Shown piece by piece: positions 8,509-16,384 of a stretch of 20,794 bases of DNA (positions are counted from its first letter, which is position 1; each line of letters begins with the position of its first letter). The translations under genes and the position numbers were made by a program. Source of the stretch: DASXTB01 sp036505615. GTDB lineage: Bacteria; Acidobacteriota; UBA6911; JACQSX01. A model generated the notes under the pieces. It did no database searches, was not told the DNA's origin, and worked only from the letters and a program-made list of their open reading frames with translations. The DNA lies in contig DASXTB010000024.1 in the NCBI GenBank assembly GCA_036505615.1, forward strand, positions 1-20,794, written 5' to 3'.

Positions 8509-9864
8509 ATGAACAGAGCCATTTTTCGAGAGTACGACATTCGGGGCGTGGCTGACCGCGACCTGACGGATGACATGACCCTGAACGTCGGCCGCGCCTT
8601 TGGCAGCAGGCTGAGCCGCCGGGGAAAGAAAAATGTAACGCTGGGTCGCGATTGTCGGCTCAGCTCTACACGTCTGCGGGACGCGATGCTGCAAGGGCTA
8701 AAGGATTCGGGAATGCAGGTAACTGACATTGGGGTGGTTCCCACACCGGTACTCTATTTTTCGCTTTATCAGTGGAGCGCCGGCGGCGGCGTGATGATCA
8801 CCGGCAGCCACAATCCGCCCGAGTACAACGGGTTTAAGCTGTGTGATGGAACGGAAAGCCTTCATGGACCTGAGATCCAGCAAATTGCTGAAATCATCGA
8901 AAAGGAACAGTTTGAGAAGGGAAGTGGCACAGGATCCACTCAGGATATTCTCCCCGAATATAAGGCGATGCTGCTTCAGAAATTCAGATTGCCACGCTCG
9001 GTGCGCGTGGTGATCGATTGCGGCAATGGCACTTCATCGGTGGTGGCGGCAGAAGTCCTGGGAAAGCTCGGCTGCCAAGTAACTCCATTGTTCTGCGAGA
9101 TGGATGGGCGCTTTCCCAATCATCATCCCGATCCCACCGTGGAGGAAAACTTGAAGGACTTGATCCAGCGCGTCAAAAGTGACAAGGCGGAGGTGGGCAT
9201 CGCTTTTGACGGGGATGCTGATCGTATCGGAGCGATTGACGACAGCGGGAAGATCCTTTGGGGCGATCAGTTATTGATTTTGTATGCCAGAGACATTTTA
9301 AAGAAGAAGCCGGGAGCCACAATTATTTCGGAAGTGAAGTGTTCTCAGAATCTCTTTGATGATATCAGCAATCACGGCGGACGAGCCATCATGTGGAAGG
9401 CGGGCCATTCTTTGATTAAGGCCAAAATGAGGGAGGAACACGCGGCAGCCGCCGGAGAAATGAGTGGCCACATGTTCTTTGCGGATCGGTACTATGGCTA
9501 CGACGATGCGATTTATGCTGCCTGCCGATTGCTCGAGATTCTGGCGCAGAACCGCCATCCGCTTTCAGAGATGTTGTCTGATGTCCCAAAAACCTTTGCC
9601 ACTCCGGAAATCCGTGTAGATACGGAAGACTCAAAGAAATTTAAGGTCGTGGAGGCGGCTACCAAGTTCTTTTCAGATCATTACAAGACGATCACGGTCG
9701 ACGGCGTGCGTATTTTGTTTGAGGACGGATCGTGGGGACTGATTCGGGCATCCAATACCCAGCCCGTGCTGGTGTTAAGATTCGAGGCCAGAACGCCGGA
9801 GCGCCTAAATGAAGTTCGAAAGATTGTGGAAGATAAGGTGGCAGAGATCTGTAAGAGTGTATAG
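8509..9864 (+). CDS. manB: Phosphomannomutase/phosphoglucomutase
   Basis: This 451-residue alpha-D-phosphohexomutase converts mannose-6-phosphate to mannose-1-phosphate, and probably glucose phosphates too. All four functional loops are intact: the catalytic serine loop TGSHNP with S100, the metal loop DGDADR with D234, D236 and D238, the sugar-specificity loop GEMSGH, and the phosphate loop RASNTQPVLVLRFEA near the C-terminus. The start at 8509 follows the upstream stop by 4 bases and gives the usual N-terminus (FREYDIRG). It completes a three-step path from fructose-6-phosphate to GDP-mannose with the two genes before it. The gene is also called algC or pmm in other bacteria; dual glucose and mannose specificity is common in this group. 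Confidence 0.93.
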   Translation: MNRAIFREYDIRGVADRDLTDDMTLNVGRAFGSRLSRRGKKNVTLGRDCRLSSTRLRDAMLQGLKDSGMQVTDIGVVPTPVLYFSLYQWSAGGGVMITGSHNPPEYNGFKLCDGTESLHGPEIQQIAEIIEKEQFEKGSGTGSTQDILPEYKAMLLQKFRLPRSVRVVIDCGNGTSSVVAAEVLGKLGCQVTPLFCEMDGRFPNHHPDPTVEENLKDLIQRVKSDKAEVGIAFDGDADRIGAIDDSGKILWGDQLLILYARDILKKKPGATIISEVKCSQNLFDDISNHGGRAIMWKAGHSLIKAKMREEHAAAAGEMSGHMFFADRYYGYDDAIYAACRLLEILAQNRHPLSEMLSDVPKTFATPEIRVDTEDSKKFKVVEAATKFFSDHYKTITVDGVRILFEDGSWGLIRASNTQPVLVLRFEARTPERLNEVRKIVEDKVAEICKSV

Positions 9865-9989
9865 AAAGCTCTCAGCTCTCAGCTTTGAGATAGCCCCTGT
9901 GAGCCATCGGTTAGCTCAAAGCTGATGTCTGAGAGCTGAGAGCTGAGAGCTGATGGGGCTAAGGGCTGACAGCTGAGCGCTGAGAGCTT
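9865..9989 (+). repeat. Heptad palindrome, GAGAGCT word, between manB and dapF
   Basis: The 5' arm (9865-9889) consists of AGCTCTC-type units. The 3' part (about 9914-9989) has three near-exact consecutive GAGAGCT units plus degenerate ones. An inner pair, TAGCCCC at 9891-9897 with GGGGCTA at 9955-9961, offers alternative folding. The array begins at the manB stop and ends 4 bases before the dapF ATG, so it occupies the whole spacer. No terminator T-run is present. Confidence 0.8.
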
Positions 9990-9993
9990 ACTC

Positions 9994-10833
9994 ATGAAGA
10001 TCCAAGCCGAAAAATGGCACGCATTCGGAAACGATTTCATCTTGATTGATCACCCGTTGGAAGATCAAGCTGGTTTGTCGTGCCTGGCGCGGGCTCTTTG
10101 CAATCGTCACGAAGGCGTCGGAGCCGATGGGCTGGTTTGTTTTGATCGCGTGGAAGGCGACACGCGCTGCCGCATTTTCAACATGGATGGCAGCGAAGCC
10201 GAAATCAGCGGCAATGGAGTACGGTGCCTGGCAGGTTTTCTCAAGCGCAAGCTGCCAAGCGAGCAGACTTTTAAAATTCACTCCATGGCCGGTTTGAAAG
10301 TGCTGACTTTTTTGCGCGAGGATCCTCCGCTGTTATGGTTTCGCGCCAACATGGGTAAGCCGGATTTCCGGCCCGCAGCCCTTCCGGCGGACATCGATGG
10401 TGAAAGCGCGCAACGGTACCCGATTATTATTGACGGCTGCAAGCTGGAGATCAATCTTGTCTCATTGGGGAATCCCCATTGCGTGTTGTTTGTTTCTGAA
10501 TTTGAATGGCAGGATTGGATGCGTCTGGGACAACAGTTGGAATCGCATCCGTTATTTCCTCGCAGGACAAATGTGGAGTTTGTGCGCGTGATCGATCCAC
10601 ACAATATTGGGATTCGCATCTGGGAACGCGGGGTAGGAAAGACATTCTCTTCCGGAACCTGTTCCTGCGCTTCAGCAGCGGTCAGCATTCAAGACGGTCA
10701 GGCCAGGTCTCCAGTTCAAGTCCACAACGAAAAGGGCGTGCTGACAGTGGATTGGCGGCCGGGCGATGACATCTTTGTAGAGGGACCCACTGCTCCGGTG
10801 TGGAAAGGTGAATTCCTATGGAATGCAGAATGA
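9994..10833 (+). CDS. dapF: Diaminopimelate epimerase with substituted active site
   Basis: This 279-residue protein of the DapF fold should interconvert LL- and meso-diaminopimelate for lysine and peptidoglycan synthesis. Typical blocks are HAFGNDFILID, the NRHEGVGADG loop, GNGVRC with the first catalytic cysteine C78, and GNPHCVLF with the active-site histidine H162. The second catalytic motif is altered. Where the E. coli and Haemophilus enzymes read GET followed by ACG, this one reads GKT and SSG, so the second catalytic cysteine is serine (S220) and the conserved glutamate is lysine (K216). Cysteines occur instead at 223 and 225. The codons are clear and the frame is intact. It may be a lineage variant, a changed specificity, or a weak enzyme. 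The last codons and stop are formed by heptad-repeat sequence. Confidence 0.85.
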   Translation: MKIQAEKWHAFGNDFILIDHPLEDQAGLSCLARALCNRHEGVGADGLVCFDRVEGDTRCRIFNMDGSEAEISGNGVRCLAGFLKRKLPSEQTFKIHSMAGLKVLTFLREDPPLLWFRANMGKPDFRPAALPADIDGESAQRYPIIIDGCKLEINLVSLGNPHCVLFVSEFEWQDWMRLGQQLESHPLFPRRTNVEFVRVIDPHNIGIRIWERGVGKTFSSGTCSCASAAVSIQDGQARSPVQVHNEKGVLTVDWRPGDDIFVEGPTAPVWKGEFLWNAE

Positions 10834-11166
10834 CGAATGCGGAATGCGGAATAGGAATGCGGAATACTAGTCTAGTTGCCTGTAACAGAGAAACCGGGAG
10901 CGGTTAGTAAGCCGCAGATTAACGCTGATTGACGCGGCTCAGCGAATGTGCTGCCGAAGCAGCTTCCAGTTAAATGGAGGAGTGGTTTCAAGAGCGTACG
11001 AGGGCTGCTTCGGTAGCACATTCGCAATCAGCGTTCATCCGCGTGAATCCGCGGCTTATTAGTTGCTCCCGTTTTTTTCTCTGTTACAGGCAACTAGTCT
11101 AGTATTCATTCAGGTGCGTGATTCGGCATTCGTGATTCCACACTCGGAGATCGGCATTCGTAATTT
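10821..11166 (+). repeat. Heptad palindrome, GAATGCG word, split by an inserted element
   Basis: The 5' arm (10821-10867) is a run of GAATGCG-like 7-mers and starts inside the end of dapF: the dapF TGA at 10831-10833 lies within a unit. The 3' arm (about 11104-11166) is a run of the complement type, GTGATTC and GGCATTC units, ending 4 bases before the M20 start codon. Between the arms lies a separate 216-base inverted-repeat element, listed on its own. Without that element the arms would meet at GAATACTAG, T, CTAGTATTC, a perfect palindrome tip. Confidence 0.75.
10866..11103. mobile_element. MITE-like element with 11-bp flanking direct repeats
   Basis: The body is 10877-11092. Its ends are 17-base perfect inverted repeats, TGCCTGTAACAGAGAAA and complement. 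The inverted homology continues imperfectly for nearly 90 bases per arm to GAAGCAGC at 10963 and GCTGCTTC at 11004, leaving a 40-base loop. The 11-base ACTAGTCTAGT occurs in the same orientation on both sides, at 10866-10876 and 11093-11103. This string is palindromic except for its central base, which is T in both copies, so it is a direct rather than inverted duplication, as expected for a target-site duplication. The element encodes no transposase and would be non-autonomous. Duplications of 9-12 bases occur in IS4-type families, but I do not recognise the ends. The arms also contain CGCGGATTCA-like 10-base words. Confidence 0.65.
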
Positions 11167-11170
11167 GATC

Positions 11171-12298
11171 ATGTCTCGGCTTCAAGACTACGCGCTCGAA
11201 AACGCGCCGCGCCTGCTGGAACAGATCCAGCACCTGGTGCAACTGGAGTCTCCGTCAGGAGACCGAAATAAGGTCAATGGGGCTGTCGCTTGGGTGGAAC
11301 AACAACTGCAGGACTGTGGCGTCTCGACCACGCGAGTGCCGCAGCATCTCGTGGGAGATCAACTTATTGCTTGTCTAGGGAACAGTTTGCGCAAGACCCT
11401 CCTGCTTGGACACCTGGACACGGTCTGGGACGTCGGCCAGTCAGAACGAATGCCGATCAAAGTGGAGCAGGGGAAAGCGTACGGCCCCGGTATCTTCGAC
11501 ATGAAGAGCGGCGCCCTCTTGATGCTGGAGCTGTTTCGGATGGCTGCAAAAGGTGTGGTGACCTTCCAGTCGTCGCTGGTAGCCTTTTTCAACTCGGATG
11601 AAGAACTAGGAAGTGTTACGTCGCGAGCTGTCTTGGAAGAGTTGGCCCGCAAGTGTGATCAGGTGCTTGTATTTGAGCCCTGCCTGCCGGGAGGAAAAGC
11701 GAAAACCTCCCGCAAGGGGGTAGGGGATTACACTCTCGAGATTTTCGGCAAGTCGGCTCACGCGGGCGTAGATCCGCGTGCGGGAGTGAGTGCGATAGAG
11801 GAGTTTGCGCATCAGGTCTTCGCACTGAAGAAAGTTGTGGAATCTCAAACCGGCGCCACCGTCAACATCGGTGTGGTCCGGGGAGGGACAAGAGACAACG
11901 TAGTGCCTGAGTTCCTCAGCGCGCAGGTCGATGTGCGCGTTGCTTCAGTCCATGATGGCGTGGCAATCGACCGGAAATTAAGATCACTGAAGCCTGTCCT
12001 GAAGGGTGCGCGGCTGAAAATCACAGGAAGCATCAATCGCCCGCCCCTGGAGCGAACGCCGAAGGTGGTTGCACTTTTTGAAAAAGCCTCAGCGGTAGCC
12101 CGAGAACAGGGCTGGACATTGCAAGAGGGCAGCACGGGAGGCGGTAGTGACGGTTCCTTCACCGCCGCTCTGGGAATTCCCACGCTGGACGGACTAGGAG
12201 TTGACGGGGACGGCGCGCACGCGCTGCATGAGCATATTCTGGTCGAAGACATTCCGCGCCGCTTGGCGCTGGCGGCGGGGCTTCTGGAAAAGATTTGA
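11171..12298 (+). CDS. M20 family zinc peptidase, glutamate carboxypeptidase-like
   Basis: This 375-residue di-zinc hydrolase resembles carboxypeptidase G2 and probably removes C-terminal residues, or deacylates, a small substrate in the cytoplasm. Metal ligands and catalytic residues are visible: GHLDTVW (H81, D83), IFDMKSG (D110), the SDEELGS pair E134/E135, E159 in VFEPC, and the late histidine in DGAHALHEH (H350). A dimerisation-domain block, FGKSAHAGVDPRAGVSAIEE, lies in the middle. The frame stays open upstream to an ATG at 11063, but those 36 codons fall inside the inserted element and heptad arm, so I place the start at ATG 11171. No convincing ribosome binding site precedes it. No signal peptide is seen. 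Substrate is unknown. Confidence 0.88.
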   Translation: MSRLQDYALENAPRLLEQIQHLVQLESPSGDRNKVNGAVAWVEQQLQDCGVSTTRVPQHLVGDQLIACLGNSLRKTLLLGHLDTVWDVGQSERMPIKVEQGKAYGPGIFDMKSGALLMLELFRMAAKGVVTFQSSLVAFFNSDEELGSVTSRAVLEELARKCDQVLVFEPCLPGGKAKTSRKGVGDYTLEIFGKSAHAGVDPRAGVSAIEEFAHQVFALKKVVESQTGATVNIGVVRGGTRDNVVPEFLSAQVDVRVASVHDGVAIDRKLRSLKPVLKGARLKITGSINRPPLERTPKVVALFEKASAVAREQGWTLQEGSTGGGSDGSFTAALGIPTLDGLGVDGDGAHALHEHILVEDIPRRLALAAGLLEKI

Positions 12299-12310
12299 GG
12301 AATGGCTAAG

Positions 12311-12454
12311 CGAATTTCGAATGTCGAATGACGAATGTCGAATGAGGATTTAGAATATCGAAGCTCGTTAGGAATTGTCCTAAAAACCGGCCCTGATGTT
12401 TCTAAGGGCACTTTGGTTCTCATTCGACATTCGTCATTCGACATTCGTCATTTG
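12311..12454 (+). repeat. Heptad palindrome, CGAATGT/CGAATGA word, between the M20 gene and icd
   Basis: The 5' arm (12311-12346) and 3' arm (12419-12454) are nearly exact complements over about 28 bases; the repeating unit alternates CGAATGT and CGAATGA on one side and CATTCGT/CATTCGA on the other. The loop is 72 bases (12347-12418). The word is the same as in the palindrome before manC, so two of the six junction palindromes share a word family. It lies about 30 bases before the icd ATG and does not cover the icd ribosome binding site. Confidence 0.85.
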
Positions 12455-12484
12455 TTACCGCTTTTATGAACTCGAGGAGATCTC

Positions 12485-13729
<1,245 letters not shown>

Positions 13730-13734
13730 GAAGA

Positions 13735-13885
13735 GTCAGTTGTCCGTCGTCAGTAGTCCGTGGTCAGTCGATTGTCCTTCGTCGGTTGAGGTTAAAGTCT
13801 GATTTTCATTCAAGCTGGCAATCGTCGGCAACGAACAACTGACTACTGACCATGGACAACTGACGACGGACAACTGACCACGGAC
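13735..13885 (+). repeat. Heptad palindrome, GTCAGTT/GTCCGTN word, between icd and mdh
   Basis: The 5' arm starts 5 bases after the icd stop and runs to about 13788 as GTCNGTN units in perfect 7-base register at first, with GTCAGTT, GTCCGTC and GTCAGTA among them. The 3' arm (about 13836-13885) has the complement, such as GACGACGGACAACTGAC matching the 5' arm exactly. The loop is roughly 45 bases. The array ends 15 bases before the mdh ATG. Confidence 0.8.
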
Positions 13886-13900
13886 CTCATCGAGTAAACA

Positions 13901-14839
13901 ATGCAGAAAAAAATCACAGTCGTAGGGGCCGGCCAAGTAGGCGCGACCACCGGTCAGCGCCTGGTTGAGATGGAGCTTGGTGATGTGACGCTGGTCGATA
14001 TTTTGGAAGGAGTGCCGCAGGGCAAGGGGCTGGATTTGTTGGAGAGCGGCCCCATCTGGGGATACGACAGCTACGTCAAAGGCACGAACAATTACGAAGA
14101 TACCGCCGATTCGGACATCGTCGTGATCACTGCAGGACTGCCGCGCAAACCAGGAATGACGCGGGATGACCTGCTGCTGAAGAATGCGGCGATCGTCAAA
14201 GAGGTCACGGCTAAGGCGGTGAAGCATTCGCCGGATTGTATTTTGATTGTGGTGAGCAACCCACTGGATGCAATGTGCTCGGTGGCTTTGAAAGAGAGCG
14301 GCTTTGACCGGCGCCGAGTACTGGGGATGGCCGGCGTGCTGGATTCGGCGCGCTTCCGGACCTTCATCGCCCAAGAGCTCAAGGTAAGCGTGGAGAACAC
14401 GCATGCGTTTGTCCTGGGCGGACACGGGGACACGATGGTGCCCCTGGCGCGTTACAGCACCGTGGCCGGCGTTCCCATCACTGAAATGATGACCAAGGAG
14501 CAAATTGCACGGCTTGTCCAACGCACCCGCGACGGCGGCGCCGAAATTGTCAAGCTGTTGGGAACCGGCAGCGCCTTCTATGCCCCTTCGGCTTCGATTG
14601 CGGAAATGGTAGATGCGATTTTGAAGGATAAAAATAAGATCCTCCCTTGCGCCGTCCATCTGGAGGGCGAATACGGTATCAGCGGGTTGTTTGCAGGAGT
14701 TCCGGTCAAGCTTGGCGCGCGTGGAATTGAAGAAATCATCCAGATCAATCTGACTACAGAAGAAAAAGCGGAACTGCAGCGCTCTGCCAAGGCGGTGCAG
14801 GGGCTGATTGACGTGCTGAAGAAGAATTCATATCTGTGA
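13901..14839 (+). CDS. mdh: Malate dehydrogenase, LDH-like type
   Basis: This 312-residue NAD-dependent enzyme interconverts malate and oxaloacetate in the TCA cycle. The Rossmann loop VVGAGQVGA (residues 7-15) and D33 at the end of the second strand indicate NAD. Substrate arginines lie in GLPRKPGMTRDDLL (R82, R88), and R151 in VLDSARFR; R82 at the specificity position argues for malate over lactate. GGHGDTMVP carries the catalytic histidine H175. The short LDH-like form is usual in many non-enteric phyla. The ATG follows icd by 171 bases filled by a heptad palindrome; the segment just before the ATG (CGAGTAAACA) holds only a weak binding site. The gene converges with a minus-strand LolA-like gene. 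Confidence 0.95.
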   Translation: MQKKITVVGAGQVGATTGQRLVEMELGDVTLVDILEGVPQGKGLDLLESGPIWGYDSYVKGTNNYEDTADSDIVVITAGLPRKPGMTRDDLLLKNAAIVKEVTAKAVKHSPDCILIVVSNPLDAMCSVALKESGFDRRRVLGMAGVLDSARFRTFIAQELKVSVENTHAFVLGGHGDTMVPLARYSTVAGVPITEMMTKEQIARLVQRTRDGGAEIVKLLGTGSAFYAPSASIAEMVDAILKDKNKILPCAVHLEGEYGISGLFAGVPVKLGARGIEEIIQINLTTEEKAELQRSAKAVQGLIDVLKKNSYL

Positions 14840-14840
14840 A

Positions 14841-14961
14841 GCAGTCATCAGCCATCAACCAACAGTCATCAGTCGTTAGTCAACGATCATTCGTTGTTCC
14901 ATTTGATGACCGAATACGTTAGCCAATGGCGGTTGACTGATGACTGATGACCGGTGACTGG
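14841..14961 (+). repeat. Heptad palindrome, AGTCATC word, between convergent mdh and the LolA-like gene
   Basis: The 5' arm (14841-14884) has AGTCATC-like units and the 3' arm (14921-14961) has GACTGAT-like units, three of them clear. About 18 of 22 bases pair in the best part of the stem, around a loop of some 36 bases. It starts right after the mdh stop and lies about 30 bases from the end of the minus-strand gene, so it sits where two transcripts run towards each other. No T-run is seen on either strand. Confidence 0.75.
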
Positions 14962-14991
14962 AATATTACTTCAGCCCGACGGCTCATAAAT

Positions 14992-15894
14992 CTACCGCGG
15001 TGCGCGGAATGTGTCCTCTGGGACCGGAACATTCAAGTTAACCTCGGAGATAAGTTGTTCTTCCGTCTTTGCAGAACCGCGAAATATTTCCATCTTAAAA
15101 GGAACCTGAATCCCGGATACCGGTCGGAAGTCAGAGTATTTGAGCGTCGTTTCGCCGTAGTATCGGACGCTGTAAATCAGCCGCTCAAGCAGAAAGGTCT
15201 TCGGATTGAAATAAGCGACGAACACGTGGCCGGTTGACAGTTTTACTTTCAATCCCGGCATTCCTTCCAGCGGATCCAGAGGAGTTTTTTCAACGTTCGA
15301 GTCCGAACCCAGTACGAAGAAGGCGACCGGGTCCGCTTCCAGCAGCATTTTCAACTGCAGCCCTTCAGCGTTCGGCTTTTCAGGCTTCAACGCCCCGGTG
15401 ACCATGGTGATCTGGCGCGCCTTGGTGGTGAAGATCCAAAGGTCTTCCTTGACCAGTGTGCGAAACACCGTGTTGCCGCCGACGGTAAATTGCCTGGATA
15501 TTCTGTCTGGGTAGGCTACAACTGTGGTCATGGGGCCGTTGAGGGTCTCACCGGGCGTAAACAGGCTGGCCTGTCCAGTCGCTACCCGCGTCTTGATCGC
15601 GTTCAAGACGTCCAAGCCCCCTTCGGCAACTAGGGCCTTTTGCCACAACTCTTGCGCCGCCTTTCTCTGCTCTTCCCCGGCCTTCGGCCTTTCCTCCTGA
15701 ACGGCCTTCGTGTCTTCCGCTATCTTCTTTTCCTGCAATGCGGGTGGTTTCTCCTTGGAGTCTGCGGCCTGCTGCGTCTGAGCTGAGGTGGAGGGCTTAG
15801 GAACATTGGTAATTGACTGCGCCTCGGAACTGGAGCCAGACAGAAGAAGAAAGCCGATAAGTAAAGAAATCTGCATTGACGGTCGTAGTCTCAT
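14992..15894 (-). CDS. Exported LolA-like (outer membrane lipoprotein-sorting fold) protein
   Basis: This 300-residue protein starts with a signal peptide (residues 1 to about 26, hydrophobic core ISLLIGFLLLSG). Then comes a linker rich in Lys, Glu and Gln, to about residue 85, likely to form a helix or coil. The rest alternates short hydrophobic strands, with blocks such as YPDRISRQF, LKYSDFRPVSGIQVPFKMEIF and LNVPVPEDTFRAP. These resemble the LolA/LolB half-barrel fold of proteins annotated as outer membrane lipoprotein-sorting in Acidobacteriota and related phyla. The ligand is unknown, and no LolCDE genes are nearby, so a classical LolA role is not supported. The ATG at 15894 has GAGG four bases upstream; an ATG at 15876 is an alternative that shortens the n-region. 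Confidence 0.75.
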   Translation of the reverse strand: MRLRPSMQISLLIGFLLLSGSSSEAQSITNVPKPSTSAQTQQAADSKEKPPALQEKKIAEDTKAVQEERPKAGEEQRKAAQELWQKALVAEGGLDVLNAIKTRVATGQASLFTPGETLNGPMTTVVAYPDRISRQFTVGGNTVFRTLVKEDLWIFTTKARQITMVTGALKPEKPNAEGLQLKMLLEADPVAFFVLGSDSNVEKTPLDPLEGMPGLKVKLSTGHVFVAYFNPKTFLLERLIYSVRYYGETTLKYSDFRPVSGIQVPFKMEIFRGSAKTEEQLISEVNLNVPVPEDTFRAPR

Positions 15895-15926
15895 ATTGCC
15901 TCAACAATTAAAATCGATTCAGCTTG

Positions 15927-15952
15927 GGTGGTGGGGCCAAAGCCCCACCACC
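15927..15952. promoter_or_regulatory. Perfect 11-bp hairpin upstream of the LolA-like gene
   Basis: GGTGGTGGGGC at 15927-15937 pairs exactly with GCCCCACCACC at 15942-15952 around the loop CAAA. It lies 33 bases before the start codon of the minus-strand gene. It could be a stem in that gene's leader. On the plus strand only TTT follows, so a terminator is doubtful. Confidence 0.5.
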
Positions 15953-15989
15953 AGCCTTTATGCTAAAGATTCACAAATAACACTAATGT

Positions 15990-16384
15990 CGCGATCTTGA
16001 TAGGTAAAAAAAGTCGTTGCGGGTGGCGCAACTCCTAAAGTAAAATCAGTCGTTCATTTTTGGGGAAGTTAAGGAGGTCCTAACTTCCCAATCGCAAGAG
16101 ATAAGTTGTTGTTTGAATCACACCCCGTAACGGATGTGTATCCTAGAGTATTGGAGTGAAGTCTCTTGTATCAATCCGGCAAACCCGTTCCGGTAAAATC
16201 TCTTTTTTTGTCGCTAGTTTGCCACTTTTTCTCGCTTGGCGCATCTCTACCGCCACTGTTCAGTTACTATTCCTGCAAGTCGAATTAATTTTAATGTGAT
16301 CCCGGGTATCGGGCCGCAACGTTAAGAACTCATGTTTTGGAGGTCAAGCAGGTGAGAGTCGATTTAGGTAGCAATGGAGGTTCC
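15990..16384 (+). promoter_or_regulatory. Long non-coding region before the 1008-residue gene, possible structured leader
   Basis: No gene is seen between the divergent starts at 15894 and 16385. Several local stems occur. GTTGCG (16016-16021) pairs with CGCAAC (16027-16032), flanked by TAGG and CCTA that can extend the stem. GGGAAGTTA (16063-16071) pairs with TAACTTCCC (16081-16089). A CCGG pair near 16176 and 16191 is followed by a run of seven T at 16203-16209. Together they could be a structured 5' leader or a terminated small RNA, but I match none to a known riboswitch. The coding start has GGAGG at 16377-16381. A seven-codon frame, ATG 16332 to TGA, precedes it. Confidence 0.3.
16063..16089 (+). 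promoter_or_regulatory. Hairpin presenting a Shine-Dalgarno core in its loop
   Basis: The 9-bp stem is GGGAAGTTA with TAACTTCCC. The loop and stem junction reads TTAAGGAGGTCC, which contains the full complement of the usual 16S rRNA 3' end (TAAGGAGGT). No start codon with an open frame follows at a usable distance, and the annotated gene starts nearly 300 bases later. The match may be chance. Confidence 0.4.

Noticed and set aside
11063..11170. 36-codon N-terminal extension of the M20 peptidase
   Set aside because: It lies in the inserted element and heptad arm; family length and the first conserved block fit ATG 11171.
13736..14659. 307-codon minus-strand frame opposite mdh
   Set aside because: It is antisense to a clear malate dehydrogenase, and one end translates the heptad repeat, giving low-complexity peptide.
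16150..16215. Cyclic-di-GMP riboswitch suggested by GGCAAACC near 16178
   Set aside because: The other conserved elements of that class, such as the GNRA tetraloop with its receptor and the second conserved stem, are not in place around it.
16225..16260. Sigma-54 promoter suggested by TTGGCGC
   Set aside because: The partner TTGC element at the required spacing is missing.
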